Source: Asaia bogorensis_B (GTDB taxonomy: Bacteria; Pseudomonadota; Alphaproteobacteria; Acetobacterales; Acetobacteraceae). Taken from it: DNA of 64,000 nt. Shown here in pieces: positions 26,259 through 35,934 of this stretch (position 1 is the stretch's first letter; each line of letters starts with the position of its first letter). A program made the translations under genes and the position numbers. The stretch lies in NCBI RefSeq assembly GCF_900465315.1, contig NZ_UBIX01000009.1. One strand, given 5' to 3'. The notes under the pieces are model-generated. The model did not search any database. It was given only the letters and a program-made list of their open reading frames with translations, and was not told the origin of the DNA.

Positions 26259-26982
26259 CACGCATTTCCAGACGCTCACGCGCACCGGGGACTGGTTTGT
26301 GCTGGGAGCCGAAAAGATGGCGTGAGAGGAAATGCCCCGTCAGCGCCAATCCCTCAGCCCAGAGGGCGGGATCATCGCCATCATCCTCAACCCCTTGCGG
26401 GGTCAGATAATGAGGCAGTGGCAGGAGACGATCGACCCACTGCCCGGCGGCATCGCGGCTTACAGCGCGTCCCGTTCGCGGTGAGACAAAGGCGAGATCA
26501 GTTTTTGCACCTGAGATGGCACAGCAATCGAGCGTCAGCCCGTAACCCAGCGTCGCCAGCAACGCGGTTTCCCAGCGCACATAATCCACCACCGGGGCGG
26601 GATCGGACAGCACACAGAAGGCCGCGAGATCGCGCACAGTCTGGAGAAAGAAATCAGGATGAGGCTCGCGATCCGGCAAGGCAGCATCGGCCAGTTCGGC
26701 GGCTGACTGAACCAGAGCGAGTTGCAGAGGGCGGTCCAGTAGCCTGACGGCTGTTTCCTGAACCATTTCACCGCTCAGATGCCCGAGCTGATCGGACAGG
26801 CGGGAGGCATAACGGGCAAGAATCAGATTACCCGGCTGCCAGAGCGCGGCCTGACGTCGTGACGAGCCGCCACGCACCAGACCGGCAATGCGTCCATACT
26901 CTTCCGTGAAGAGATGGACCACAGCCCCGCCCTCGCCGTAGCGCCGGGCGGAGAGGACGATTGCAGCACATTCGAAATTCAT
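26206..26982 (-). CDS. recO: DNA repair protein RecO
   Basis: Recombination mediator that loads RecA with RecR at gaps. 258 residues from the ATG at 26980-26982 (MNFECAAIVLSARRYGEGG). The N-terminal OB fold (GRIAGLVRGGSSRR) is followed by a helical domain with LDCCAISGAKTDLAFVSPRTGRA cut in this family around its Cys residues, but a full CxxC zinc site is not evident. It follows tsf by 33 bp on the same strand and may share its transcript. Its end overlaps blh by 53 bp. In many alphaproteobacteria recO neighbours parC; here the rhodopsin cassette lies between them. Confidence 0.92.
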   Translation of the reverse strand: MNFECAAIVLSARRYGEGGAVVHLFTEEYGRIAGLVRGGSSRRQAALWQPGNLILARYASRLSDQLGHLSGEMVQETAVRLLDRPLQLALVQSAAELADAALPDREPHPDFFLQTVRDLAAFCVLSDPAPVVDYVRWETALLATLGYGLTLDCCAISGAKTDLAFVSPRTGRAVSRDAAGQWVDRLLPLPHYLTPQGVEDDGDDPALWAEGLALTGHFLSRHLFGSQHKPVPGARERLEMRVRALADAREAAQENPPA

Positions 26983-27015
26983 GTGCTGCAACCAATCCCG
27001 TGATCGTAGGACCGA

Positions 27016-27921
27016 TCAGGCGCCAGCGGCAGCGGCCACTTCGGCAGCAAAGTCGCTGGTTTCCTTCTCGATGCCTTCGCCGAGCTGGAAGCGCTCGAAA
27101 GCGATCAGTTTGGCGCCGGCCTTCTCGACAACCTTGGACACGCGGGTCTCGCCATCATGCACCCAGACCTGCTCCAGAAGAACGACTTCTTCGTAGAACT
27201 TGCGGATACGGCCTTCGATCATCTTCTCGATGATGGCTTCCGGCTTGCCGGACTCACGAGCCTGCTCGATCAGGACCTGGCGCTCACGCTCCAGAGCTTC
27301 CGGATCGACGCTGGCAACTTCCAGAGCTGCCGGACGCGTTGCGGCAACATGCATGCCGATCTGGCGGCCCAGTGTCAGCAGGGCTTCGGATTCCGACGGG
27401 GCTTCGACAGCAGCGAGAACGCCGATCTTGCCAACGCCCGGACGCAGCGCGCCGTGCACGTAGGAAGCAACGATGCCCGAAGGAACGGTCAGAACCTTGG
27501 CGCGACGCAGCGACATGTTCTCGCCGATCGTGGCGATCAGGTGAGTCAGCTCTTCGGCAACCGTGCGGCCCGTGGGCAGCTTCGCCTGCGACAGGGTGTC
27601 GAGATCGTCACCGGCATCGAGCGCAGCATGAGCCACGGACTCCACGAATGCCTGGAAGGCTTCGTTACGGCCCACGAAATCGGTCTCGGCATTGACTTCG
27701 ACCATGGCGGCCTTGTTCTTGCCTGAAGCAACGGCCACGAGGCCTTCGGCCGTGGTGCGGCCCGACTTCTTGGCAGCCTGCGACAGACCCTTGGCGCGCA
27801 GCCAGTCGATGGCGGCATCCATGTCGCCAGCAGCTTCCGTAAGAGCCTTCTTGCAGTCCATCATGCCGGCGCCAGTCTTCTCGCGCAGGTCACGAACGAG
27901 GGCAGCAGTGATTTCCGCCAT
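27016..27921 (-). CDS. tsf: Translation elongation factor Ts
   Basis: Nucleotide exchange factor for EF-Tu. 301 residues from the ATG at 27919-27921, which has AGAGGAG upstream and gives the standard start MAEITAALVRDLREKTGAGM. The N-terminal UBA-like domain includes MMDCKKAL, and the EF-Tu-binding motif TDFV is at residues 80-83; two core subdomains follow. It lies 208 bp after rpsB. pyrH and frr, the usual next genes of this operon, are absent; recO follows instead. Confidence 0.97.
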   Translation of the reverse strand: MAEITAALVRDLREKTGAGMMDCKKALTEAAGDMDAAIDWLRAKGLSQAAKKSGRTTAEGLVAVASGKNKAAMVEVNAETDFVGRNEAFQAFVESVAHAALDAGDDLDTLSQAKLPTGRTVAEELTHLIATIGENMSLRRAKVLTVPSGIVASYVHGALRPGVGKIGVLAAVEAPSESEALLTLGRQIGMHVAATRPAALEVASVDPEALERERQVLIEQARESGKPEAIIEKMIEGRIRKFYEEVVLLEQVWVHDGETRVSKVVEKAGAKLIAFERFQLGEGIEKETSDFAAEVAAAAGA

Positions 27922-28100
27922 GTTCAAAACTCCTCTTGAGCAATGTCCCGTCAGACCCGATCGACTGACCGGATGACAATGCTCGCCACAATAAAGAACC
28001 TGAGCCCCTTCCCGCATCCCGAAAGCGCGGGGCAGGCTCTAGGAACGAAACGGCGCGCCGCAGCTTTTCAGCCGGGCACGCCAGAAATTCCGAATGCCTG

Positions 28101-28120
28101 GGGAGACCTCACGATCTCCC
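28101..28120 (-). repeat. Intercistronic hairpin between rpsB and tsf
   Basis: GGGAGA and TCTCCC pair around an eight-base loop, directly after the rpsB stop. It may reduce read-through or protect the rpsB 3' end; no T-run follows on the minus strand. The rest of the 208-bp rpsB-tsf gap shows nothing clear. Confidence 0.4.
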
Positions 28121-28129
28121 GCACGCATC

Positions 28130-28912
28130 TCAGGCTTCAGCCGGAGCTTCTGCCGTGGTCTCTTCAACAACCGTCTCGACCGGCAGTTCTTCAGACGCGC
28201 CGAAATCGGCACCCGAAGCAGCCATTTCAGCCGAGATACCATCGAGCACGGCCTGCGACACGAGATCGCAATAGGTGGTGATGGCGCGGATGGCGTCGTC
28301 ATTGCCCGGAATCGGGTAGGTCACGCCAGCCGGGTTGGAGTTGCTGTCGAGCACGGCAACAACCGGAATGCCAAGCTTGTTGGCTTCCTCAACCGCCAGC
28401 TTCTCCTTGTTCGTGTCGATCACGAACAGGATGTCCGGCAGGCCGCCCATTTCCTTGATGCCGCCGAGCGAACGCTCGAGCTTCTCGCGGTCACGGGTGA
28501 TGTCGAGGATTTCCTTCTTCGTCAGACCACGCGTGTCGCCGGAGAGCATCTCGTCGATCTGGCGCAGGCGCTTGATCGAACCCGTGATGGTCTTCCAGTT
28601 GGTCAGCATGCCGCCGAGCCAGCGATGGTTGACGTAGTACTGGCCGCAGCGGGTTGCAGCCTCAGCCACATGCTCGGCAGCAGCGCGCTTGGTGCCGACG
28701 AACAGCACGCGACCGCCACCGGCCACCGTGTTGCGAACGGCCTGCAGGGCGCGATCGAGCATCGGAACGGTCTGCTGCAGGTCGATGATGTGAACCTGGT
28801 TGCGGACACCGAACAGATACGGTGCCATCGCCGGGTTCCAGCGACGCGTGTGGTGACCGAAGTGAACGCCGGCTTCGAGCAGCTGACGCATGGTGAATTC
28901 AGGCATCGCCAT
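28130..28912 (-). CDS. rpsB: 30S ribosomal protein S2
   Basis: Small-subunit protein of 260 residues from the ATG at 28910-28912 (MAMPEFTMRQLLEAGVHFGH), preceded by AGGA nine bases upstream; an ATG two codons later is possible. Conserved S2 features include TRRWNPAMAPYLFG, RVLFVGTKRAA, YVNHRWLGGMLTNW and PDILFVIDTNKE. The C-terminal tail is acidic and rich in Ala and Glu, as in other alphaproteobacteria. It leads the rpsB-tsf pair; the 206-bp stretch between dnaE and rpsB should carry its promoter and leader. Confidence 0.97.
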   Translation of the reverse strand: MAMPEFTMRQLLEAGVHFGHHTRRWNPAMAPYLFGVRNQVHIIDLQQTVPMLDRALQAVRNTVAGGGRVLFVGTKRAAAEHVAEAATRCGQYYVNHRWLGGMLTNWKTITGSIKRLRQIDEMLSGDTRGLTKKEILDITRDREKLERSLGGIKEMGGLPDILFVIDTNKEKLAVEEANKLGIPVVAVLDSNSNPAGVTYPIPGNDDAIRAITTYCDLVSQAVLDGISAEMAASGADFGASEELPVETVVEETTAEAPAEA

Positions 28913-29055
28913 GATGCAAATTCCTGTTCTTCTGGTTGTGCCTCCGTATGACATTGCGCGTTTTCACGGGCACCAGAGAGTCTGTCGTCATACGTGCGAA
29001 TTGCCTCACTCCCCTGCCGACGATGGCGTCAGAAAAGCCAGACGGGCGCGGTATC

Positions 29056-29076
29056 GCCTTTTTCGTTCGAAAAGGC
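29056..29076 (-). repeat. Perfect 7-bp hairpin between dnaE and rpsB
   Basis: GCCTTTT and AAAAGGC pair around a seven-base loop, in the gap where dnaE has started upstream of rpsB on the minus strand. It may end part of the rpsB leader transcript or mark the leader's structure; no T-run follows. Confidence 0.35.
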
Positions 29077-29118
29077 AAGGAAGAAGAGCAGGGATTGCCG
29101 TCGATCCTCAGCACCCGC

Positions 29119-32100
29119 TCAAAGATGGTCGATGCGCGATACCCCATGAATGGTGCGCAATTGTTCGCCCAATCGTGGCGTGACCGGGAAGTGTCCGGTC
29201 AGGGTCACCTCCACGGCCTTGGTCTCGTCCACGGCTGGCACCAGCACGATCTTGCCGCGCCCCCTGCCCTGGCTGCTGAGAAGATCGCGCACCTTCGTCA
29301 CCGCTGACGCTTCGCTGATCCATACGCGCATCTCCGAGCTTTCCTGAGCGGCAGCCTTCTCCAGATCCGTCACGTCATTGGCCGTGATGCGCAACGCATC
29401 GCCCTCAAGCTTCAGATCGGCCGTCACCATCACCGCCTGACCAGCCACCAGCAGGTCGCGGCAACGCGACAGCACTTCCGAGAACAGGGTCACTTCGCAC
29501 CCCCCCGTCGCGTCGGACAGGCGTACCCACGCCATCTTGCTGCCGCTCTTGGTAGGGCGCTCCTTCTTGTCGACCACGCAGCCGGCAATACGCACGCGAT
29601 AAGACCCGTTTTCAGCGGCGGTCATGAGATTCTGGGATGTGAGCACATTGGCCCGCTTCAGGACCGAGCGATAGGCATCCAGCGGGTGCGCGGACATGTG
29701 GAATCCGATCGCCTCGGCCTCGGCCGCAAGACGTTCGAACTCGGGCCAGTATGGGGCTTCGGCCAGGCGCAGTTCCTCGGGCTCGGCCGAGGCACCGAAC
29801 AGCCCAATCTGACCCGAAGCCGCCTCCTGCGCGTCAGATTGCGCACGGCGCATGATGATTTCCGAGCTGGCAAAGACGATATGACGCGGCTTGTCGAGGG
29901 AGTCGAAAGCTCCCGCCTTGGCCAGATTTTCAATCTGGATCTTATTGAGCTGCTTGGCATCACAACGTGCAGCCAGATCGGCAAGACTGGCAAAGGGCTT
30001 GTCGCCACGTGCCTCCACAATGGCCTGCATGGCCGAAAATCCGACGCGCTTGACGGCAGCCAAAGCGTAACGGATGGCCCAGCTTCCGTCCTCCTGCTTT
30101 TCGAGCGAGAAATCAGCCTTCGAGCGATTGATGTCGACGGGAAGCACTTTGATTTTCATCCGACGCGCTTCCTGACATAGCGAGGCCAGCTTGTCCGTCT
30201 TTTCGCGGGCGAGCGACATGCATCCGGCAAGAAACGCCACCGGATGGTTCGCCTTCATCCAGGCCGTCTGATACGAGACAAGCGCATAGGCGGCGGCGTG
30301 GGATTTGTTGAAGCCGTAATCGGCAAAACGCGCCATGAGGTCGAACACCTCGGCAGCCTTTTCAGGGGTGATCCCGCGTCCGGTTGCGCCTTTTACGAAG
30401 ATCTCGCGCTGCGTGTCCATCTCGGCGCGGATCTTCTTGCCCATGGCACGACGCAGCAGATCGGCGCCGCCAAGGCTGTACCCGGCCATTTTCTGCGCGA
30501 TCTGCATGACCTGTTCCTGATAGACCATGATGCCATAGGTCTCGGACAGGATATCGCGAATTTCCTCATGGGGCGGCTCCCATGAGGCACCGTGTTTGCG
30601 CGCGCAGTAATCGGGAATATTCGCCATCGGCCCCGGACGATAGAGCGCCACAGCCGCAATCAGATCCTCAAGCCGCGTCGGGCGCATCTGCTTGAGCACG
30701 TCGCGCATGCCCGCGCCTTCGAACTGGAACACGCCGCCCGCATCGCCACGGGCCAGCATGTCATAAGTGGGCGCGTCGTCCAGAGGCAGGGTGGCCAGAT
30801 CGACCTCGATGCCCTGTTGCGCGATAAAATTGATCCCACGCTTGAGAATGGTAAGCGTGGTCAGGCCAAGGAAGTCGAACTTCACCAACCCGGCCTGCTC
30901 GACGAATTTCATATTGTACTGCGTAACCAGCATATCGCTCTTGGGATCGCGATAGAGCGGCACAAGCTCGACCAGTTCCCGATCGCCGATCACCACACCT
31001 GCCGCGTGAGTTGACGCGTGGCGATAGAGCCCTTCGAGCTGCAACGCGATTTCCATCAGGCGGCGCAGCGCCTCGTCGTTCTCGCGCATTTCCTGCAGGC
31101 GCGGCTCGCCATCGATCGCCTGTTTGAGCGTGACAGGCTTGGCCGGGTTGTTCGGGATCAGCTCCGCCACGCGGTTGACCATGCCAAAAGGCAGGCCGAG
31201 CACGCGCCCGACATCGCGCACGGCGGCGCGCGCCTGAAGCTTACCAAAGGTGATGATCTGCGCCACGCGCTCGCCACCATATTCGGTGCGCACGTAGCGG
31301 ATCACCTCATCGCGCCGGTCCTGACAGAAATCGATATCGAAGTCAGGCATCGAGACGCGTTCGGGATTCAGGAATCGCTCGAACAGAAGGTTGAACGGCA
31401 ACGGATCGATATCCGTGATAGTCAGCGCCCAGGCCACGAGAGAGCCTGCCCCCGACCCACGCCCCGGCCCGACCGGGATATCGTGTTCCTTCGCCCATTG
31501 GATGAAGTCGGCCACGATCAGGAAGTAACCGGGAAAGCCCATACGCCCGATGATGCCGAGTTCCATTTCCAGACGCTCCTCATAGCGTCTGCGTGTGTCG
31601 TCATCGGCCTCCATACGGGACAGGCGCTGGCGCAGCCCCTCTTCCGACATGGCCCGCAATGTCTCTTCCTCGGTCGCGCCCTCATTCACCTTGGGACAGA
31701 CAGGCAGGAGCGGCGGACGGGTCGAGACCTTCACCGCGCAGCGCTGCGCGATCATGAGCGTGTTGTCACAGGCCTCCGGCAGATCGGCAAAAAGCGCACG
31801 CATGGCATCGGGCGATTTGAACCAGTGCTCCGGCGTGACCCGCCAGCGCTCCTGCTCCGCCATGGTGCGTCCCTGCGCAATGCAGAGCAACGCATCATGG
31901 GCTTCATGCATGGCCGGTTTGGAGAAGAAGCACTCGTTGGTGGCGACCAAAGGCAGGCCCAGGCGGTCAGCAGCGGCGATCATGCCGGGCTCAACGGCTT
32001 TCTCTTCAGGCAGACCATGACGATGCAGCTCGACAGCCATATGGGCACCGAAGCTCTCCTGCAAGCGGCGTAGCAGCGTCATGGCCTGATCTTCCTGCCC

Positions 32101-32538
32101 CTCCGCCAGCAGCCGGAATAATGGCCCACGCGTCCCGCCAGTTAGCAGAAAGAGCCCGTCCGCATGAGCGCAGAGAGTCTCAAGCAGAATGGCCGGGTCG
32201 GAAGGATCGCCCTTGAGGAATCCCTCGGAAGAGAGGAACTGCAGATTGGCAAGCCCCGCCTCATTACGGGCCAGCGCCACCATGGGCTCTGACGGGGCAC
32301 CGGGCTTGTCGCTGCGCGATGGCAATGCGAGCTGGCAGCCGATGATGGGCTGCACGCCCTTGCCCGTGCAGTACTGCGAGAATTCAAGCGCCCCGAAGAG
32401 ATTGCCCGTATCGGTCAACGCCACGGCAGGCATGGCGGATTCAGCGGCCAGAGCCACCAGATCGGGTATGCGTATCGCCCCCTGGCTCAGCGAATAGGCG
32501 GAGTGATTACGAAGATGAACGAAGGGGGCATGGGACAT
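29119..32538 (-). CDS. dnaE: DNA polymerase III alpha subunit
   Basis: Replicative polymerase of 1139 residues, close to E. coli DnaE (1160). Order: PHP domain (LRNHSAYSLSQGAI), palm with the catalytic aspartates in MPDFDIDFC near residue 396-404, fingers (GRGSGAGSLVAWAL before the palm; DLLRRAMGKK and FNKSHAAAYALVSYQTAW), and the OB-fold region near residue 985 (VAGCVV-type strand, here VRIAGCVVDKKERPTKSG). ATG at 32536-32538. It is 44 bp downstream of lolD in the proS-lolF-lolD-dnaE order known from many alphaproteobacteria. Confidence 0.97.
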   Translation of the reverse strand: MSHAPFVHLRNHSAYSLSQGAIRIPDLVALAAESAMPAVALTDTGNLFGALEFSQYCTGKGVQPIIGCQLALPSRSDKPGAPSEPMVALARNEAGLANLQFLSSEGFLKGDPSDPAILLETLCAHADGLFLLTGGTRGPLFRLLAEGQEDQAMTLLRRLQESFGAHMAVELHRHGLPEEKAVEPGMIAAADRLGLPLVATNECFFSKPAMHEAHDALLCIAQGRTMAEQERWRVTPEHWFKSPDAMRALFADLPEACDNTLMIAQRCAVKVSTRPPLLPVCPKVNEGATEEETLRAMSEEGLRQRLSRMEADDDTRRRYEERLEMELGIIGRMGFPGYFLIVADFIQWAKEHDIPVGPGRGSGAGSLVAWALTITDIDPLPFNLLFERFLNPERVSMPDFDIDFCQDRRDEVIRYVRTEYGGERVAQIITFGKLQARAAVRDVGRVLGLPFGMVNRVAELIPNNPAKPVTLKQAIDGEPRLQEMRENDEALRRLMEIALQLEGLYRHASTHAAGVVIGDRELVELVPLYRDPKSDMLVTQYNMKFVEQAGLVKFDFLGLTTLTILKRGINFIAQQGIEVDLATLPLDDAPTYDMLARGDAGGVFQFEGAGMRDVLKQMRPTRLEDLIAAVALYRPGPMANIPDYCARKHGASWEPPHEEIRDILSETYGIMVYQEQVMQIAQKMAGYSLGGADLLRRAMGKKIRAEMDTQREIFVKGATGRGITPEKAAEVFDLMARFADYGFNKSHAAAYALVSYQTAWMKANHPVAFLAGCMSLAREKTDKLASLCQEARRMKIKVLPVDINRSKADFSLEKQEDGSWAIRYALAAVKRVGFSAMQAIVEARGDKPFASLADLAARCDAKQLNKIQIENLAKAGAFDSLDKPRHIVFASSEIIMRRAQSDAQEAASGQIGLFGASAEPEELRLAEAPYWPEFERLAAEAEAIGFHMSAHPLDAYRSVLKRANVLTSQNLMTAAENGSYRVRIAGCVVDKKERPTKSGSKMAWVRLSDATGGCEVTLFSEVLSRCRDLLVAGQAVMVTADLKLEGDALRITANDVTDLEKAAAQESSEMRVWISEASAVTKVRDLLSSQGRGRGKIVLVPAVDETKAVEVTLTGHFPVTPRLGEQLRTIHGVSRIDHL

Positions 32539-32582
32539 GGGTCATGGTCTACCAGACCCGAACGCCCCCTTCATCTCTTTCT

Positions 32583-33281
32583 TTATCGCGAGACGATCCG
32601 CCCATCACGCAGGGTCACGACACGATCCATACGCGACGCCAGCTCCTCGTTATGAGTCGCGATCAACGCGCCCACATTCTCGATACGAACCGCATGCAGC
32701 AACTCGTCGAAGACGGCATCGGAAGTATGCACATCCAGATTGCCGGTCGGTTCGTCAGCCAGAAGAAGCTTCGGTCGGTTGGCCAGAGCGCGGGCAATGG
32801 CCACGCGCTGTTTCTCTCCACCCGAAAGCTTGCCTGGCAGATTATGCAGCCGATGCGCGAGCCCGAAACGCGTCAGAAGATCGGTCGCGCGTGATATCGC
32901 ATCGCGAGGGGAAACGCCCGCAATATGCTGGGGGAGCACCACGTTCTCCAGTGCCGTGAACTCGGCCAGAAGGTGATGAAATTGATAGACGAAGCCAACC
33001 TCGTCGCGTCGTATCTGCGTACGTGCCGTGTCTGACAGGGAGGCCGTGTCGTGCCCGGCAATGCGCACACTGCCTTCCTGCGGGGCTTCCAGCAGACCGG
33101 CGATATGAAGCAGTGTCGATTTGCCCGTACCGCTGGGCGCGACAAGAGCCACGATCTCTCCGGGGAACAGATCGAAAGACGCGCCGTTCAGGATTTCGAG
33201 CGTCTCTTCGCCGGAGCGAAAACGACGCGTGACGTCCTTCAAAGAAAGAACCGGAGCAGTTGCGAGGTTGGTCTCACTCAT
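32583..33281 (-). CDS. lolD: Lipoprotein-releasing system ATP-binding protein LolD
   Basis: ATPase of the ABC system that releases outer-membrane lipoproteins from the inner membrane to LolA. 232 residues from the ATG at 33279-33281. Walker A APSGTGKST, Q-loop YQFHHLLAEF (the LolD-type QFHHLL), signature LSGGEKQR and Walker B LLLADEPTGNLD are intact. The first Walker A Gly is Ala, a common variant. Its start overlaps the permease stop by 8 bp, so the two are translationally coupled. Confidence 0.95.
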   Translation of the reverse strand: MSETNLATAPVLSLKDVTRRFRSGEETLEILNGASFDLFPGEIVALVAPSGTGKSTLLHIAGLLEAPQEGSVRIAGHDTASLSDTARTQIRRDEVGFVYQFHHLLAEFTALENVVLPQHIAGVSPRDAISRATDLLTRFGLAHRLHNLPGKLSGGEKQRVAIARALANRPKLLLADEPTGNLDVHTSDAVFDELLHAVRIENVGALIATHNEELASRMDRVVTLRDGRIVSR

Positions 33282-34521
33282 GGCGCAGTGCCTCGATCGG
33301 ATCGGTCTTGGCCGCGCGCCAGGACGGGTAAAGCGTTGCGACAAAAGACAGGGCAAGCGCCATGACCATAACCTCGATGACCTGCGACCAGATCAGCTTG
33401 GCTGGCAGATGTTCGAGATAATAGAATTCCGGGTTGAACAGGCTGGTATGGGTCAGATGCTCCACACCATGCTGGATGCGCTCGATGTTCAGGCAGAAGA
33501 CGACCCCAATCCCGAAACCGATCAGTGTGCCGGACACACCGACCGAGGCACCGCACATCAGGAAGATGCGCATGACAGCCCCCCGGCTGGCGCCCAATGT
33601 GCGCAGCACCGCGATATCGCGCGTCTTGTCCTTGACCATCATGATCATGGAAGAGATCACGTTGAACGCCGCCACCAGGATGATCAGGGTAAGAATAAGG
33701 AACATCACGTTCTGCTGCACGGTCAGCGCGCCCAGAAACGCGTTATTGCTCTGGGTCCAGTCCATCACGCGCAGCCTTGGGTCATCCAGACGCTGGGCGA
33801 TGGCGCGGGTGACGGGCGTAACCTCAAGCGGGTCACGCGTCGCCACCTGAATGAGCGATACCGCATCGGGCATCATCAGGAAGCGCTGGGCAGAATCCAG
33901 CGGCATCAGGATGACACTGGTGTCGTAATCATTCACCCCGGCATCGAACACCATGGCCACATGATAGGCCCTTATGCGAGGCATAGTCCCGAAAGGCGTA
34001 GCGCGGCCATTTGGCGAGAGCAGCGTTACCTTGCTGCCAACCGTCAGGCCGGCCCGGGCCGCGAGCGTCGTGCCAACGGCAATCGCATCATCGCCCTGAA
34101 AATCAGCAAGTCTGCCGTCGGTGATATTATCGCTCAGGGCATGGAGATCGCGCAGGTCAGAGGGGATGATGCCACGCACGACGCCACCCGTGGAATAATT
34201 CCCGGCATCGATCAGCACCGTCCCTTCCGCCATTGGCGTAACACGGGTGACGTTTTTGACCTCGCGTATGGCGACCACATCATCCTGATAATTGGTGATG
34301 CTGTGCCCTGCGCTGAAGATGTTCAGATCGCCATTCAGTCCGAGCACGCGGCCCATCAGATCGGCGCGAAACCCGTTCATGACCGCCATGACGATGATGA
34401 GGGTGGCGACGCCCAGCGCAATGCCGATGAGCGAGAAAATCGCGATGATGGAAACGAAGCGTTCTCCGCGACGGGCGCGCAGATAGCGCCCCGCCACCAC
34501 GCGCTCGAAGCGGTTGAACAT
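33274..34521 (-). CDS. lolF: Lipoprotein-releasing ABC transporter permease (LolF/LolC-E type)
   Basis: Inner-membrane permease of 415 residues with an N-terminal transmembrane helix (FVSIIAIFSLIGIALGVATL), a periplasmic MacB-like core of about 200 residues, and three C-terminal helices ending in PSWRAAKTDPIEALRHE, the FtsX-like family signature. Alphaproteobacteria usually carry one permease acting as a homodimer (LolF) in place of LolC plus LolE; only one gene is present here. It lies between proS (2-bp gap) and lolD (8-bp overlap). Confidence 0.93.
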   Translation of the reverse strand: MFNRFERVVAGRYLRARRGERFVSIIAIFSLIGIALGVATLIIVMAVMNGFRADLMGRVLGLNGDLNIFSAGHSITNYQDDVVAIREVKNVTRVTPMAEGTVLIDAGNYSTGGVVRGIIPSDLRDLHALSDNITDGRLADFQGDDAIAVGTTLAARAGLTVGSKVTLLSPNGRATPFGTMPRIRAYHVAMVFDAGVNDYDTSVILMPLDSAQRFLMMPDAVSLIQVATRDPLEVTPVTRAIAQRLDDPRLRVMDWTQSNNAFLGALTVQQNVMFLILTLIILVAAFNVISSMIMMVKDKTRDIAVLRTLGASRGAVMRIFLMCGASVGVSGTLIGFGIGVVFCLNIERIQHGVEHLTHTSLFNPEFYYLEHLPAKLIWSQVIEVMVMALALSFVATLYPSWRAAKTDPIEALRHE

Positions 34522-34523
34522 GA

Positions 34524-35864
34524 TCAGGCGGCGTCCTTGCCTGCTGCATCAGGGCCCAGCACCTTCGCGAGTGCTTCTTCCACTGTCAGCTCGAAGCGTT
34601 CGCCTGTCGCACGGCGCTTGAGTTCGACCTTGCCTTCCTTCGCACCGCGCGGGCCGACGATCATCTGCCAGGGATGACCCATCAGGTCGGCATCGTTGAA
34701 CTTCACGCCAGCGCGCTCGCCGCGATCGTCATAAAGAAATGCGTCAGGCGCTGCGGCATAGAGCTGTTCGCACAGTGCATCCACGGCTTCATCGCCGGGC
34801 TTCAAGCTCAGAATGGCGGCGCGATAGGGCGCGACCGAGTCCGGCCAGATGATCCCGGCCTCGTCATGGCTGGCTTCGATAATGGCACCGACAAGGCGCG
34901 ATACACCGATGCCGTAGGACCCCATTTCCGGGAAAAACTGGTTGCCATCAGCACCGCTGACCGAGATCCCCATGGATTCGGTATATTTGGTGCCGAAATA
35001 GAAGATATGCCCGACTTCGATACCACGCCCTTCACGGCGACGATCGGCAGGCACGTCTTCCCACGCCTTCTCGTCATGCATCTCGTCAGTCGCGGCATAG
35101 AACTTCGTAACGCCGCTGAAAAAGGACTCAAGGCTGGCATGGTCGGCAATATCGACGGCCTCATGCAGCCAGTCCTGCTCCTCAAGCGCTGCGTCGAAGA
35201 ACACGCCGCTCTCACCTGTCGGCGCCAGCACAAGAAATTCATGGCTCAGATCGCCGCCGATTGGCCCGGTATCGGCCTTCATGGGGACAGCCCGCACACC
35301 CAGACGCTGGAAGGTGCGCAGATAGGCCAGCATCATGCGACGATAGGCAGCAACAGCGTCCTCATAAGACGCATCGAAGGAATAGGCGTCCTTCATGAAG
35401 AACTCGCGACCGCGCATCACGCCAAAGCGCGGACGCAGCTCATCACGGAACTTCCATTGCACATGATACAGCGCCTGCGGCAGCTCGCGATAGGATTTGA
35501 TGACCTGACCGAAAAGATCGGTGATCATTTCCTCATTGGTCGGTCCGTAGAGCAACTCGCGGTCCTGACGGTCGCGGATGCGCAGCATTTCGGGGCCATA
35601 AGCGTCATAACGGCCAGAGCGCTTCCACAGCTCGGAAGACTGGACGGTCGGCATCAGCAATTCCTGCGCGCCGATGGCATTCTGCTCTTCCCGCACGATC
35701 TGCTCGATATTGCGCAGCACGCGCAGACCAGCCGGAAGCCAGGCATAGATACCTGCCGAAGTCTGACGCACAAGACCAGCGCGCAGCATCAGTCGATGCG
35801 AGGCAATCTGGGCCTCGGCAGGGACTTCTTTAAGGGTGGGCAGGAAACCGCGGGACAGACGCAT
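34524..35864 (-). CDS. proS: Prolyl-tRNA synthetase (short, no INS editing domain)
   Basis: Class II aminoacyl-tRNA synthetase charging tRNA-Pro. 446 residues, the short alphaproteobacterial form; the E. coli enzyme (572) has an insertion domain that edits Ala-tRNA-Pro, absent here between motifs 2 and 3. Motif 2 region KFRDELRPRFGVMRGREFFMKDAY is cut here by naming only RPRFGVMRGREFFMKD, and motif 3 is SYGIGVSRLVGAI. The anticodon-binding domain is at the C-terminus (GPRGAKEGKVELKRR). It is first in the proS-lolF-lolD-dnaE unit, 70 bp after rnj. Confidence 0.96.
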   Translation of the reverse strand: MRLSRGFLPTLKEVPAEAQIASHRLMLRAGLVRQTSAGIYAWLPAGLRVLRNIEQIVREEQNAIGAQELLMPTVQSSELWKRSGRYDAYGPEMLRIRDRQDRELLYGPTNEEMITDLFGQVIKSYRELPQALYHVQWKFRDELRPRFGVMRGREFFMKDAYSFDASYEDAVAAYRRMMLAYLRTFQRLGVRAVPMKADTGPIGGDLSHEFLVLAPTGESGVFFDAALEEQDWLHEAVDIADHASLESFFSGVTKFYAATDEMHDEKAWEDVPADRRREGRGIEVGHIFYFGTKYTESMGISVSGADGNQFFPEMGSYGIGVSRLVGAIIEASHDEAGIIWPDSVAPYRAAILSLKPGDEAVDALCEQLYAAAPDAFLYDDRGERAGVKFNDADLMGHPWQMIVGPRGAKEGKVELKRRATGERFELTVEEALAKVLGPDAAGKDAA

Positions 35865-35934
35865 CGTGTGTGACCGTTCTAGAAAAGAAAAATGGCGCGC
35901 CTGTTATGGCGCGTTCGTGGCAGACGCTGCGGGA

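Noticed and set aside
31018..32073. 351-codon open frame antisense to dnaE
   Set aside because: It lies fully inside dnaE, whose motifs are unambiguous.
33121..34677. 518-codon open frame antisense to lolD and lolF
   Set aside because: It mirrors two well-supported genes, has a His/Arg-rich non-globular composition and no family features; long antisense frames are expected at this GC content.
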